From positions 577,781 to 641,780 of the forward strand of contig NZ_UAQZ01000014.1 of the NCBI RefSeq assembly GCF_900446215.1: a stretch of 64,000 nucleotides of DNA, given 5' to 3'. The position numbers were made by a program, and so were the translations under genes. This document shows, in pieces, positions 27,511 through 36,500 of this stretch (its first letter is position 1; every line of letters starts with the position of its first letter). Under the pieces are notes generated by a model. That model was not told the origin of the DNA. It saw only the letters and a program-made list of their open reading frames with translations, and did no database searches. The DNA comes from Burkholderia cenocepacia. GTDB lineage: Bacteria > Pseudomonadota > Gammaproteobacteria > Burkholderiales > Burkholderiaceae.

Positions 27511-28884
27511 TCACTGGATGGCACCCGCGTCCTGCGCACGCCATGCGCGTCGCTGTCGCGACAGCCGTGCCGCGGCCACCCGTGCGGCCTTCCACCATGC
27601 GAACGGCCGCGGATCGGCGAGCATGCTAAGTGCGCGGGCGTAGTCGAGCGCGAGACCCGGCGTCCATGCCATCGTCACCGCACGCTTGCGAATCTGTGCG
27701 GCTACCCAGAGCTCGGGCGTGACGAGCACGCGCAGAAAGCTGCTCCATCCCGTTCCGCTGCCGCGCAACCGGCCGACCGCGCCGTCGATCGCGGCCTCGA
27801 GCGCATAGGCGACAGTGCTCGAACAGTTCCGGTGCGTGAGGTTGTAGGTCGGATTCGCGCGATAGCGCTCCCAGAACGCATGCAGCTTCACCGGATCGTA
27901 ATTGCGGATCCGCACGCGCACCGTTGACGGGCACCATGCCTCCGACTCCGTCGCGTAGTCCGGTTGAAACATGCCCGGTACGTCGTTCTCGTGTGTCGCA
28001 CGCAGGATGCGCCCGAACTCCGACGGGGAGCGGTCGATCTCGGCGGCAGGATACAAGCTGATGTAAATTCCTTCCGGAGATTCGAGCGCCGCGTGCCCGG
28101 TCGAGATCGTTCCGTTGATATCGACGGCCGCGATGTAGCGGTCGACCACCGGATGATGCTGCGCCTGCGCCTTCGACGAGCCGGTAGGCGTCCACACGTG
28201 CACGGTCAGCGCGCTCTCGTGGTCGTCCGGCGGGCCGTCCCATTCGGTGCGATCGAACTGGCTCGCGCGCGTGGTCGAATCTGCGTCGGGCAGCAACGCG
28301 GATCGCCGCGACATGTCGAATGCTGGATTACGGTCGAGACGCCGCACGCGTGCGGCGAGCGCTAGCATGTTCGTGCCGCCGAAGACCAGGAACAACCCGA
28401 GACAGTACGGCAGCGTGCCCATGTAATGCGTCGGATACGGCTGATAGAAGAACACCGCGATCAGCAGCTCGAAGGCGCCCCAGGCGAAGGCAGCCTTCCA
28501 ACGACGATACCGGACGATCCATGCGGATATGCACTGCAGTAACCCGTCGACAAGAAACAACGTCCCGAAGATCATCGATAGGATCAGGTTACCGTGATGG
28601 TGTCCGGCGAAGATCAGTACAGACGCGGCCACAACGGCGAAGCCTTTCACGTAGCGCAGCGCGCGTTGTCCACCGACGCCGGTCCACGCAACCGCGAGCG
28701 TCGCCAGCCCCTCGAGCAAGAACAGCCACGCGAACAACGTGATCGGGAAATGCATCGCGCCGTCGAGCGCGTCGACGAATACGACAACCCCCGCGACCGC
28801 CCACGCTACGCCGATCCAGCCAATCCCTGTGGCGCGCGTGCGCAAATAGTCGACGCCCAGCAACAGCATGACCAGCCTTACCAT
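27511..28884 (-). CDS. HdeD-domain membrane protein fused to papain-like (permuted NlpC/P60) domain
   Basis: Residues ~1-190 carry six membrane helices of the HdeD/DUF308 type (WIGVAWAVAGVVVFVDALDG; GNLILSMIFGTLFLVDGLLQ). Residues ~230-400 form a cysteine-hydrolase-like domain: VDRYIAAVDINGTISTGHAALES with the His and THRNCSSTVAYALE with the Cys, in the His-first order of permuted papain folds (YiiX/LRAT type). 457 residues. The AAGGAACC site precedes ATG 28884, 77 bp after the next gene upstream. Predicted inner-membrane hydrolase; the substrate is unknown. HdeD proteins are linked to acid resistance in enterics, but that need not apply. Confidence 0.78.
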   Translation of the reverse strand: MVRLVMLLLGVDYLRTRATGIGWIGVAWAVAGVVVFVDALDGAMHFPITLFAWLFLLEGLATLAVAWTGVGGQRALRYVKGFAVVAASVLIFAGHHHGNLILSMIFGTLFLVDGLLQCISAWIVRYRRWKAAFAWGAFELLIAVFFYQPYPTHYMGTLPYCLGLFLVFGGTNMLALAARVRRLDRNPAFDMSRRSALLPDADSTTRASQFDRTEWDGPPDDHESALTVHVWTPTGSSKAQAQHHPVVDRYIAAVDINGTISTGHAALESPEGIYISLYPAAEIDRSPSEFGRILRATHENDVPGMFQPDYATESEAWCPSTVRVRIRNYDPVKLHAFWERYRANPTYNLTHRNCSSTVAYALEAAIDGAVGRLRGSGTGWSSFLRVLVTPELWVAAQIRKRAVTMAWTPGLALDYARALSMLADPRPFAWWKAARVAAARLSRQRRAWRAQDAGAIQ

Positions 28885-28961
28885 GGTTCCTTACCTCGTC
28901 GTCAACGGCCGCAACCGCACGATAGACATGTCGCGAGCGAGCGGGCGGCCGGGCGTGGGCT

Positions 28962-29861
28962 TCATTTCGCGTGCGTCGGGGCGAACGGCAGCGACGCGCG
29001 GATCGCTATTGAGAAATCGTCGTCGATCACCGCGCCCGGCGCACGTCGAATCAGGCTCGCCGACTTCAGTGCATCGAATGGCATCGATGCATCGAGCAGG
29101 CCGAGATCATGCCCGTATCGGTCCGCATAGCCGCTCAGCAAGACCTTCCAGCTGTACCCGACATCAGGCGCAACCGCCCGGATGTGACGCAGAATGTTCG
29201 TCGTGCAGTTGTTGAGCAGCGTGTTGTAGAACTCCGGACGACCTTCAAGCGAATGCACGCGACGCAGGTAATCCACAAACAATGCGCGCGCGGTTTCAGG
29301 CGTGACGTGCGCACGGAACAGATAGACCCGCTCCCTGCGGACGTCGCTGCGTACGCCGATCAAGTCCCGCTCGTCGGCAACGACGTACACAAGGTCGTAC
29401 AGCGGCAAGAAACCCGCATATGGCGAATAGCGTTGCCCGTGCCGTCGGCGCGTCTCGATCGAGATCGCAACGTATCTGCCGTCGTCCAGTCCGAAACTCA
29501 CGAACACGTGCGCGATCGCTTCAGCGGTCCAGCGCGACACGACCAGATCGACGGTCGTCACCGCATCCAGCGCGAACATGGCGTCGTAGTAGGCCGGCAT
29601 GCAGTCGTTGCGCGTCCGGTATCTGAAGTTGCGTACGTCGCGCACGGTAACCTGTGATCCGCGCCATTCGATCCGCGCGGCGCGCGCGTATTCCGGCACC
29701 CACACAGCCGGCGCGCGCGCAAATCGAATCAGCGACGACAACGGGTTCATGCCGGCCCGGTCGTGGCGTCCGGTTGCAGCACAGCAACGGGGCGAGTTGT
29801 CGTCGATGTCGTCGATGTCGTCGATGTCGTCGATGTCGTCGATGTCGTCATGTTGATCCAT
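28962..29861 (-). CDS. Lnb-type N-terminal domain (DUF4105) protein with DDI repeat
   Basis: The family core is WVPEYARAARIEWRG, FRYRTRNDCMPAYYDAMFA, AEAIAHVFVSFGLDDGRYVAISIETRR and YNTLLNNCTTNILRHIRAV, as in DUF4105/Lnb proteins. His (in AHVFVSFG) and Cys (in NNCTTN) occur in the same order as in the downstream gene, so both may be papain-like. ATG 29861 gives 299 residues and places five DDI repeats near the N-terminus; ATG 29750 would remove them. No membrane helix is evident besides a weak N-terminal one. Co-oriented with the HdeD fusion, probably one operon. Confidence 0.72.
   Translation of the reverse strand: MDQHDDIDDIDDIDDIDDIDDNSPRCCAATGRHDRAGMNPLSSLIRFARAPAVWVPEYARAARIEWRGSQVTVRDVRNFRYRTRNDCMPAYYDAMFALDAVTTVDLVVSRWTAEAIAHVFVSFGLDDGRYVAISIETRRRHGQRYSPYAGFLPLYDLVYVVADERDLIGVRSDVRRERVYLFRAHVTPETARALFVDYLRRVHSLEGRPEFYNTLLNNCTTNILRHIRAVAPDVGYSWKVLLSGYADRYGHDLGLLDASMPFDALKSASLIRRAPGAVIDDDFSIAIRASLPFAPTHAK
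29805..29849 (+). repeat. Five perfect 9-bp tandem repeats
   Basis: GATGTCGTC repeated five times without a mismatch, preceded by a partial unit. In the minus-strand reading frame each unit is Asp-Asp-Ile, just after ATG 29861. Units are multiples of three, so copy change would alter length, not frame. Confidence 0.9.
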
Positions 29862-30687
29862 CCGGAACCCGATCGGCGAACGCCCAGAAATACCGATGCC
29901 CCACGATGCAGTTTCGTATGCACGACGATCACGTCGCATCTGCCGCCAATTCTACTTCGACCGGGGCCTCGTTTTTTCCAGGAATTTTAGAAAAGAAAAT
30001 GACAAGCTCGGCGCGGGGTTTCGTGGTGTCCCCACCGTTGATTAGAATGGCCTGGCCGCGATCCACAAGCCGTCACTCACTAAATGGCGGACGAACGGCA
30101 CGACGTCCTTGCTATCGAAGAGGCTCGTCGTGCTGAGCAGCACAGCGCGGTAGTCGTCTTATGATCTTTGCCCGCGTCAGCACAACTTCGGCACGATAAA
30201 AGCATGGTGTATCTGTCGCCACGGTCCGATGGCGGTCACAGACGCGCTATATGCTTCACATTATGTCGTCCGGCGCAAACGATTGATGCGGCTTGTACTA
30301 TCGGTCCCAAATGAAGCATTGGTGACGTCTGCATTCGCTGAAAATGACGCACTACCAAAGTGCCGCCAAAGTATTTCGTACGGTAGCATACCCATCACAG
30401 AGATAACGTGCACCTCCCGGCGTCAAGTGCGGTGAATCCCCCCACTTCGGGGCCGTGAGAGTCGTTGTTAACAGGATAGGATAGCCCGAATTTCCCCGCC
30501 CGAATCGAAGTTATAAAGTAGGCCGCTATCGATTCTGCCCCTTAAATTCGGATGCCTGACGTCCAGATGGCTCAAGATTCGCTACGAACGGCATACGTGC
30601 AGGGCACTCCTCTCGCTCACGTGCCGCTTGATTGGCTGGAATCAACTCAAGACAGCATCCAACTAATTTTGCAACAGCTTCTTAGTC
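29862..30687. other. About 0.8 kb with no supportable gene
   Basis: Only short unrelated frames (for example plus 30229-30435 and 30552-30785) without ribosome sites or recognisable products. It lies between the DUF4105 gene and an IS701 remnant and is probably degraded flank. Base composition is less GC-rich than the neighbouring operons. Confidence 0.45.
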
Positions 30688-31211
30688 TTACTGTGTCAAT
30701 AAATCACTCTTTGGCGCTGAACAAAACGGACATCGCTGGAGCCGGCGCGCGATGTATGCAGCGATACGCCAGCGCAGCGTGGTAATGGAATTAGCCACGT
30801 GGCGCTGCGCGCGCTGGGGACCCGCGTGGCACGTAATCTGAGGGTAAGGCAAATGGGTCGCGTATCGCGGAGTTTTTTTTACTATCACCTTGAATGAGGC
30901 GTTGAGCGACAAGAAACCCATAGGCAGCAATACACAACGATGCATGGTGATGGAATCCACGCCAGCCACGTCCTTCGAAGTGTCCCAAGCCGAATTCCTG
31001 CTTGAGATCCTGATAGTCCCGCTCGATACGCCAGCGCATCTTGGCGACATGAACCATGCGTTCGAGCGTCGTGTCCGGGGGCATAGTCGAAAGCCAATAT
31101 TTGAGTGGCTCCGCATCACCTTCGGGCCATTCGACTAGCAGCCATTCCTCATCGCGCAGTGTGGACCGCTAGTAATCGTGAGGCTGGCCCAATTTCCGTC
31201 CCGGTCTTAGT
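30688..31211 (-). pseudogene. IS701-family transposase, 3' remnant
   Basis: Minus-strand reading gives KMRWRIERDYQDLKQEFGLG and HFEGRGWRGFHHHASLCIAAYGFL, the conserved C-terminal end of IS701 transposases. Upstream the frame continues (EEWLLVEWPEGDAEPLKYWL) but has a TAG in HDY-stop-RSTLRDEEW. Downstream a frameshift near 30810 moves the ending (QRAQRHVANSITTLRWRIAAY) to another frame. The N-terminal two thirds are missing, cut where the IS3 element begins. Inactive. Confidence 0.85.
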
Positions 31212-32037
31212 TGGAAAATTCCGGCTCTTCGGGGCGGGCCGGATCGGCCCGATCGGTGCACTGGCGGGCGAATTCCGCCGGTGTCATCCACTGCAGCGCA
31301 GAATGAGGGCGCGCCTCGTTATAGTACTCGCGCCAGACCTCGATTTTGCGTCTGGCGTCCTCGAGCGACAAGAACCAATGTGCGTTGAGGCATTCCTCCC
31401 GAAAGCGTCCGTTGAATGATTCATTCTTCGCGTTGTCGGTCGGCTTGCCAGGACGCGAGAAGTCAATCTCCACGCCGTTCTCGTACGCCCATTTGTCGAG
31501 CGTCTTCGAAATGAACTCGCTGCCATTGTCTGCCTTGATATAGCGGGGAAGCGGACGATGCTGCGCAAGCCGGGTCAGCGCGGCGACAACGTGCTCGCCA
31601 CGCAATGAACCGTCGACTTCAATCGCTAGGCATTCTCTCGTGTAGTTGTCCACGATCGTGAGCGTGCGCAAGCGTCGACCATCAAACAGCGCGTCAGCGA
31701 CAAAATCCATACTCCAGATTTCGTTGATTGCGCTCACTGACTGCTTTGGCTGCCGGCGCCGGGCCGACTTGTTCCGTCGAGGTCGTTTGTGGCGCAACGA
31801 AAGCCCCAGTTCCCGATACACGCGTTCGACGCGTTTATGGTTGTCTCGCCAGCCTTCCCGGCGAAGCATCACGTACACGCGGGGCGCACCATAATGCACC
31901 CGCACTTCCGTGATCTCCTTGATGCGCATCTCCAGCGCGCTTTGATCCCGCGCGACCGATTCGTAACGGTAGACCGTGCGGGACAACTGCAACAATGCGC
32001 AGGTTTGCCGCTGGCTCGCGCCGAAACGCTGCATCAA
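31207..32037 (-). CDS. IS3-family transposase OrfB
   Basis: DDE integrase-like protein, 276 residues when started at ATG 32037. It begins MMQRFGASQRQTCALLQLSR and has the HTH_21 segment VHYGAPRVYVMLRREGW. The catalytic residues are in IWSMDFVADALFDGR (first Asp), YIKADNGSEF (second Asp) and NESFNGRFREECLNAHWF (Glu), spacing right for IS3/IS407. The frame stays open upstream to the orfA slippery site, so the working transposase is the OrfAB frameshift product. The stop lies just past the left terminal repeat. Confidence 0.95.
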   Translation of the reverse strand: MMQRFGASQRQTCALLQLSRTVYRYESVARDQSALEMRIKEITEVRVHYGAPRVYVMLRREGWRDNHKRVERVYRELGLSLRHKRPRRNKSARRRQPKQSVSAINEIWSMDFVADALFDGRRLRTLTIVDNYTRECLAIEVDGSLRGEHVVAALTRLAQHRPLPRYIKADNGSEFISKTLDKWAYENGVEIDFSRPGKPTDNAKNESFNGRFREECLNAHWFLSLEDARRKIEVWREYYNEARPHSALQWMTPAEFARQCTDRADPARPEEPEFSN

Positions 32038-32069
32038 GTCCGTGACCAGATCACGGCGCCGGGAAGGCT

Positions 32070-32336
32070 TCAGAGCTTTTTTGACAGCACATCCTGCAGC
32101 ATGGCCTTGTCCAGCGACAGATCGGCCACGAGCCGCTTGAGCTTCGCGTTCTCTTCCTCAAGCTGCTTCAGCCGGCGCAGTTCCGAGGGTGACAGCCCGC
32201 CGTACTTCGTCCGCCAGTTGTAAAACGTCGCGTCGCTGATCCCCATCTTGCGGCAGACCTCCGCGACAGGCGTACCCAGCTCGGCCTGCTTCAGCGCGTA
32301 TGCGATCTGCTCTTCGGTGAACTTGCTCTTCTTCAC
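32070..32336 (-). CDS. IS3-family OrfA
   Basis: The start is the GTG at 32336, five bases after a perfect GGAGGT; the product begins KKSKFTEEQIAYALKQAELG. Helix-turn-helix VAEVCRKMGISDATFYNWRTKYGG is followed by a leucine-zipper-like LRRLKQLEEENAKLKRLVADL. 88 residues. OrfA binds the terminal repeats; fused to OrfB by frameshifting it makes the transposase. Confidence 0.93.
   Translation of the reverse strand: MKKSKFTEEQIAYALKQAELGTPVAEVCRKMGISDATFYNWRTKYGGLSPSELRRLKQLEEENAKLKRLVADLSLDKAMLQDVLSKKL
32076..32082 (-). other. Programmed -1 frameshift heptamer A-AAA-AAG
   Basis: The canonical slippery heptamer lies just before the orfA stop on the minus strand. After a -1 slip, translation enters the orfB frame, which is open from here (KALKPSRRRDLVTDLMQRF) into the transposase. 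Confidence 0.85.
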
Positions 32337-32356
32337 GGCATGACCTCCTGGTCTCG

Positions 32357-33340
32357 ATGACAACGTCATGCCGGAATTTTCCACTTTCAAATGGGACAGT
32401 TTTGTGGGCTAGGGTCACCGGCTCGGCCGTTCGTATCGAATCGCAGTGGCGTCAGCCTGACCTCTCGACTTCACGCGTATGCGCGGCGAGATCAACGGGG
32501 GTCGTAGTCGCTCGTTGGCAGATCCAGAGCCACGCCCCGCGTCAGTTCGTAGCGCCCGCTCTTAGGTACTACACAGTCGGAGTCGCACTACGATGCAGTG
32601 ACATCTTCTTCTCGGTCGACGGGAAAATGATTCACGACGGCATGATCAGCGTCGGATCTGCTCACGTCACTGCACCGGGCCAAACCGCCGAAGCGGTGTT
32701 CCGCCGTCCCTGTGACGTCCTCCATCTCTTTTTTGAAGACTCGTTTCTTGATCATTGCGGCAGTGAGACGATAAGGTTGCTATCGCGCGCGGAGGCGCGT
32801 CCACAACCATGCATTCAGCACGATCCTGCGATCGCGAAACTCGCGTTCGCGTTGACCGATGCAACCCATATCGAATCATCCTACAGCGAGTTGTATACCG
32901 AGAGCCTGAGCTTGGCTATCGTTACCCGATTGCTCGCGCGGGCGACTGGAGGAACTGTCGATACAACCGTATCGCGTGGCCTCAGTCGACATAGACTCAA
33001 TCTCATATTCGAATACATTGACGCTCACCTCGACCACCAACTCTCATTGGCGGAGATGTCGCGCGTGGTCGGGTTGACCAGCATGCACTTCGCGGCTCAG
33101 TTCCGTCTCGCCACGGGCTCCCGTCCTCACGAATACCTCCTGCGGCGGCGCATCGAATACGCTCAGGACATGTTGCGTCGATCCGACGCACCTTTACCCG
33201 ATATTGCACTCTCGGCGGGATTTCGCAATCAATCGCATTTCACTGCGGTGTTCAAACGCTTTACGGGCGATACGCCAGGACGATGGCGAAACATGCATGC
33301 AGCCAGCGTAGCGATGACGCCGAATGCGACATGCGTCTGA
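32357..33340 (+). CDS. AraC-family regulator with 5' end altered by the IS3 element
   Basis: The C-terminal ~100 residues are a good AraC domain: LSLAEMSRVVGLTSMHFAAQFR, then LPDIALSAGFRNQSHFTAVFKRFTGDTPGRWR. The N-terminal part (DIFFSVDGKMIHDGMISVG, then VLHLFFEDSFLDH) is like the ligand part of short aromatic-compound AraC regulators. The reading frame starts in the IS3 right end (ATG 32357, or TTG 32402), and no native ATG is visible before residue 95, so the original start was probably lost. It reads towards the alpha/beta hydrolase, its likely target. It may still be expressed from the IS. Confidence 0.75.
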   Translation: MTTSCRNFPLSNGTVLWARVTGSAVRIESQWRQPDLSTSRVCAARSTGVVVARWQIQSHAPRQFVAPALRYYTVGVALRCSDIFFSVDGKMIHDGMISVGSAHVTAPGQTAEAVFRRPCDVLHLFFEDSFLDHCGSETIRLLSRAEARPQPCIQHDPAIAKLAFALTDATHIESSYSELYTESLSLAIVTRLLARATGGTVDTTVSRGLSRHRLNLIFEYIDAHLDHQLSLAEMSRVVGLTSMHFAAQFRLATGSRPHEYLLRRRIEYAQDMLRRSDAPLPDIALSAGFRNQSHFTAVFKRFTGDTPGRWRNMHAASVAMTPNATCV

Positions 33341-33400
33341 GATACGCTCGAAAAAATTTTCCGGCGACAACGCCGACGCTCACCACTCCAGGAGATTGAT

Positions 33401-34291
33401 ATGACGACTGCAGCACGTACCTCCATTCCGTCCGTGTCCATCAAGACCATCGAAGCCGATGGCGTCAACGTGTTCTACCGCGAGGCCGGCCCCGCCGACG
33501 CCCCGGTCATCCTGCTGCTACACGGCTTCCCCTCGTCGTCGCACATGTTTCGTGAACTGATCCCGCGCCTGGCGTCGCAATACCGCGTCATCTCCCCCGA
33601 CCTGCCCAGTTTCGGCTTTACGACCGTCCCCGAAGCACGCAACTACACCTACTCGTTCGATGCACTCGCCGGCACCGCCGAAGCCTTCGTCGATGCGCTC
33701 AAGCTCAACCGCTATGCGATCTACGTGTTCGACTATGGCGCGCCTGTCGGTTTCCGACTCGCCGTCAAGCATCCCGAGCGCGTAACCGCCCTCATCTCCC
33801 AGAACGGCAACGCCTACGAGGAAGGCCTCGGCGATGCATGGGATCCGATCCGCCGCTACTGGGCCGACCCTACTCCCGAGAACCGCCAGACCATCGCCGA
33901 CGCGATCCTCAATCTCGAAGGCACCCGCTGGCAGTACGTACACGGTGTCGCCAATCCCGATGCCGTCGCGCCCGAAGCCTATATTCTCGACGCGGCCCTG
34001 CTCGAGCGCCCCGGCATCAAGGAAATCCAGCTCGACCTGTTCCTCGACTACGCGTCGAACCTGAAGCTCTATCCGCAGTTCCAGGCCTTCTTCCGCGACT
34101 TCAAGCCGCCGACGCTCGCCATCTGGGGCAAGCACGACCCGTTCTTCATTCCGCCCGGTGCCGAGGCCTACAAGCGCGACAACCCCAACGTGACCGTCAC
34201 GATGCTCGACACTGGCCACTTCGCTCTCGAAACACACGTCGATCAGATCGCTAACGAAATCCACCAACTGATGGTGAAAGTAGCCAACTAA
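33401..34291 (+). CDS. Alpha/beta hydrolase with Asp nucleophile (haloalkane dehalogenase/epoxide hydrolase type)
   Basis: A 296-residue protein behind CAGGAGAT. Oxyanion motif HGFPSSS is at 41-47. The nucleophile elbow AIYVFDYGAPVGF has Asp111 instead of Ser, the mark of haloalkane dehalogenases and epoxide hydrolases. Acid Asp246 (WGKHDPFF) and His273 (DTGHFALE) complete the triad. The cap segment (EEGLGDAWDPIRRYWADPTPEN) is typical of a group of proteobacterial hydrolases whose substrates are mostly unknown. Flanked by an AraC gene and a CGNR regulator gene. Confidence 0.88.
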   Translation: MTTAARTSIPSVSIKTIEADGVNVFYREAGPADAPVILLLHGFPSSSHMFRELIPRLASQYRVISPDLPSFGFTTVPEARNYTYSFDALAGTAEAFVDALKLNRYAIYVFDYGAPVGFRLAVKHPERVTALISQNGNAYEEGLGDAWDPIRRYWADPTPENRQTIADAILNLEGTRWQYVHGVANPDAVAPEAYILDAALLERPGIKEIQLDLFLDYASNLKLYPQFQAFFRDFKPPTLAIWGKHDPFFIPPGAEAYKRDNPNVTVTMLDTGHFALETHVDQIANEIHQLMVKVAN

Positions 34292-34372
34292 AAGACGCCT
34301 CACGTGACCGCAGACCTCTGCCGCTACCAGTGCAGATGGTCTGCGACACGCGCCCAACGGGCGGCACGCGAG

Positions 34373-34405
34373 CGTAACCCTTTAAATCGAAATTTTTGGG
34401 TTACG
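34373..34405 (+). promoter_or_regulatory. Perfect inverted repeat CGTAACCC-N17-GGGTTACG
   Basis: Two exact 8-bp half-sites, 25 bp centre to centre, flank an AT-rich core just upstream of the CGNR gene; the strong GGAAGGAG ribosome site follows at 34412. The spacing puts both arms on about the same helix face, fitting an operator for a dimeric repressor, perhaps CGNR autoregulation. Confidence 0.6.
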
Positions 34406-34429
34406 ATTCGGCGGAAGGAGCAGCTCACC

Positions 34430-35023
34430 ATGGATTTGACAGACACCTCGACCGAAAGCACTTCAAGCACCGACTTTCTCGGAGGTCACAGTGCGCTCGA
34501 TGCGCTGAATACGTTGCAGCTTATCGATGGTTCATTGACGGACATGTGGGCGACAGACACGGACGTCGAGACATGGATGGCGCGTCATAGACTCGCTGCA
34601 GACGCGCAACAGCGCCGGTTTCCCGAACGTGCACTAGTCGATACCGCACGCGAATTGCGTGAGGCCACTCGCAAGTTGGTCCTGGCCCGCAAGTCCGGCA
34701 ATAAGCTCGAGTTGCGGACGATAAATCGCATGCTAGCCAGTGCGCGGCGAACATCGCAGATTCTGATCACAGAGGACGGCGCTCCGAAGATCGTCGAACG
34801 ATACGAGGACCGCACCCCCGACGAGTTTCTGGCACCGCTTACGGAAGCCGTCTCTCAGCTGATTTGCGATACCGACTTTTCTCTGGTCAAGAAATGCGAG
34901 AACCCCGACTGCATGCTGTGGTTCCTCGATCGTACAAAGTCACATCGACGTCGGTGGTGCAGCATGGCTTTGTGCGGGAACCGTCTGAAGGTCGCGGCTT
35001 TTAGACGGCGGCACAGCAGCTGA
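34430..35023 (+). CDS. ABATE/CGNR zinc-finger transcription regulator
   Basis: A 197-residue protein. The N-terminal ~140 residues are the ABATE-type domain (DFLGGHSALDALNTL; DVETWMARHRLAADA). The C-terminal CGNR finger is CENPDCMLWFLDRTKSHRRR followed by WCSMALCGNRLKVAAFRRR, with all four cysteines and the invariant CGNR intact. The start is ATG 34430 after GGAAGGAG. These proteins act as stress- or ligand-dependent regulators. It follows the hydrolase by ~140 bp with its own promoter and operator-like repeat. Confidence 0.88.
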   Translation: MDLTDTSTESTSSTDFLGGHSALDALNTLQLIDGSLTDMWATDTDVETWMARHRLAADAQQRRFPERALVDTARELREATRKLVLARKSGNKLELRTINRMLASARRTSQILITEDGAPKIVERYEDRTPDEFLAPLTEAVSQLICDTDFSLVKKCENPDCMLWFLDRTKSHRRRWCSMALCGNRLKVAAFRRRHSS

Positions 35024-35484
35024 TGTATAGGCTAAGCTGAGAGAAATTACACATACGAGCATCGCGTCGACAAAAAAACTGGTCGAGCGCACGGTCACGT
35101 GTGTACGACACTGATACCCGTTCGAGCCTTACCCGATGGAGAAATGGGTTTGCGGTCTGAATTTTTGGGTGCAATCCAACCACAAGGATTATTTCTTCGC
35201 CATTGTCGATGACCTGAGCACCAGCTGATCGCAGCCGCAAAGTGTGAATGACGAGATTGGCCCTGCGAAGAAGATCATCGCCAACCTCAGACAGGTTAAG
35301 AGAAGTGGCATGCAAGTGAAGGCAGAAACCGAGATCAGGCGGCTATTCCGACTCTGATCTATCGCACAATCAGGGGATAGACGTATATGTTCGAAGCGCG
35401 ACAGTACTCCACCATCATCGCTACCACGTCGACCATCACGATACGAACGCTAACCAGGCGCGACTCGCTGTCACGAGAATGCGC
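35024..35484. other. No confident gene
   Basis: A minus frame at 35315-35001 overlaps the CGNR end and has no ribosome site or family signature. The rest appears non-coding. The CBASS operon ends at 35485, and no terminator hairpin is obvious. Confidence 0.4.
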
Positions 35485-36056
35485 TCAAAGCTTGAGAAGC
35501 GCCTTGATCGAGATCCATTCCTGCGAAATAGAAGGGTTTAATTTATCGAACGTCCTCGACGAAAGGGTGACACCCGCCGTGGACTTCGCCGCTTCATACG
35601 AGGTCAACGAATCGAGGGCCATCGCAGCGAACGTCGTGGCAGCCGGACGAGATTGAAACAATCGGTACACGTCGTCGTATGTCTTCTCGAATCGCATCCT
35701 CAACCACTCGAGTCGCAACCAGCGGGATACTAGTTGCTCGCTGAAGACCACCTGCGACGCGGCCAGAATCACGCCGAGATCAGACTGGCGGTTAATTACA
35801 CAGACGAGCCAGAGCACTGCATATACGAGAAGCTTGATGCGCTCGAAGCGCACCATCGATAGAGCGATGGTCTTGCTGAAGAGACTATTTTCGAGCAACT
35901 GTGCCGCGAGCCTCCTATTCGGATCGCGTGCATCATTGTTGTAGTACCCGTCTGTCGCTTGGTGATTAAGAGACGGTTTCAAAAAGGCCCGGTGGGGCTG
36001 TTAACTTGCGCGGCGAGCTGTTAACCTCAGGCATCGGAACAACTGAGACCGAGGAG

Positions 36057-36500
36057 ATGGCCAAGCCGATCATTGACGACGAACTGTGGACATTGATCGA
36101 GCCGTTATTGCCGCCACCCAAGCCGCGGCGCGAGAAAAACCCAGGCCGCCTGCCTGTTTCGAATCGCGCCGCGCTGACCGGCATCCTGTTCGTTCTCAAG
36201 ACCGGACTGCGCTGGCGCGACCTGCCCGCCGAGATGGGCTGCGGCTCGGGCGTGACTTGCTGGCGACGGCTACGCGATTGGCAGGCTGCGGGCGTATGGG
36301 ATCGCCTGCACGAATTGCTGCTTGCGAAGCTGCGAGCAGCAGACCAAATCGATTTCTCGCGAGCCGCAGTCGATTCCTCATCGATTCGCGCCGTTGGGGC
36401 GGGCCAAAAACTGGGCCAAACCCCACCGATCGCGCGCGACCAGGTTCTAAGCACCACATCGTCACCGACGCCAATGGCACGCCGCTCGCGGCGATCCTGA
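36057..36500 (+). CDS. IS5-family transposase, first reading frame (copy A)
   Basis: ATG 36057 follows GAGGAG. N-terminal DUF4096-type domain: MAKPIIDDELWTLIEPLLPP, then GILFVLKTGLRWRDLPAEMGCGSGVTCWRRL. The first catalytic Asp is in FSRAAVDSSSIRAVGAG. The frame leaves the conserved protein at GQK near 36410 and the remaining codons to 36500 are out of frame, so a -1 shift into the next frame is needed for an active enzyme. Confidence 0.9.
   Translation: MAKPIIDDELWTLIEPLLPPPKPRREKNPGRLPVSNRAALTGILFVLKTGLRWRDLPAEMGCGSGVTCWRRLRDWQAAGVWDRLHELLLAKLRAADQIDFSRAAVDSSSIRAVGAGQKLGQTPPIARDQVLSTTSSPTPMARRSRRS

Larger units (their letters stand above)
31212..32383 (-). mobile_element. IS3-family element (IS407-like), about 1.17 kb
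   Basis: Bounded by the 13-bp perfect inverted repeat TGGAAAATTCCGG (31212-31224) and CCGGAATTTTCCA (32371-32383), in the TG...CA form of IS3. It contains orfA, a frameshift site and orfB, all apparently intact. Neither flank shows a matching 3-4 bp duplication. On the left it abuts an IS701 remnant, on the right the 5' end of an AraC gene. Confidence 0.85.

Noticed and set aside
29805..29849. Possible CRISPR-like array
   Set aside because: 9-bp head-to-tail units without spacers; a simple coding tandem repeat.
32384..32420. Possible extension of the IS3 right end past 32383
   Set aside because: The 13-bp inverted repeat defines the end; no matching sequence was seen beyond the left end.
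35001..35315. 104-codon minus frame overlapping the CGNR gene end
   Set aside because: Overlaps a well-supported gene, no start signal and no family match.
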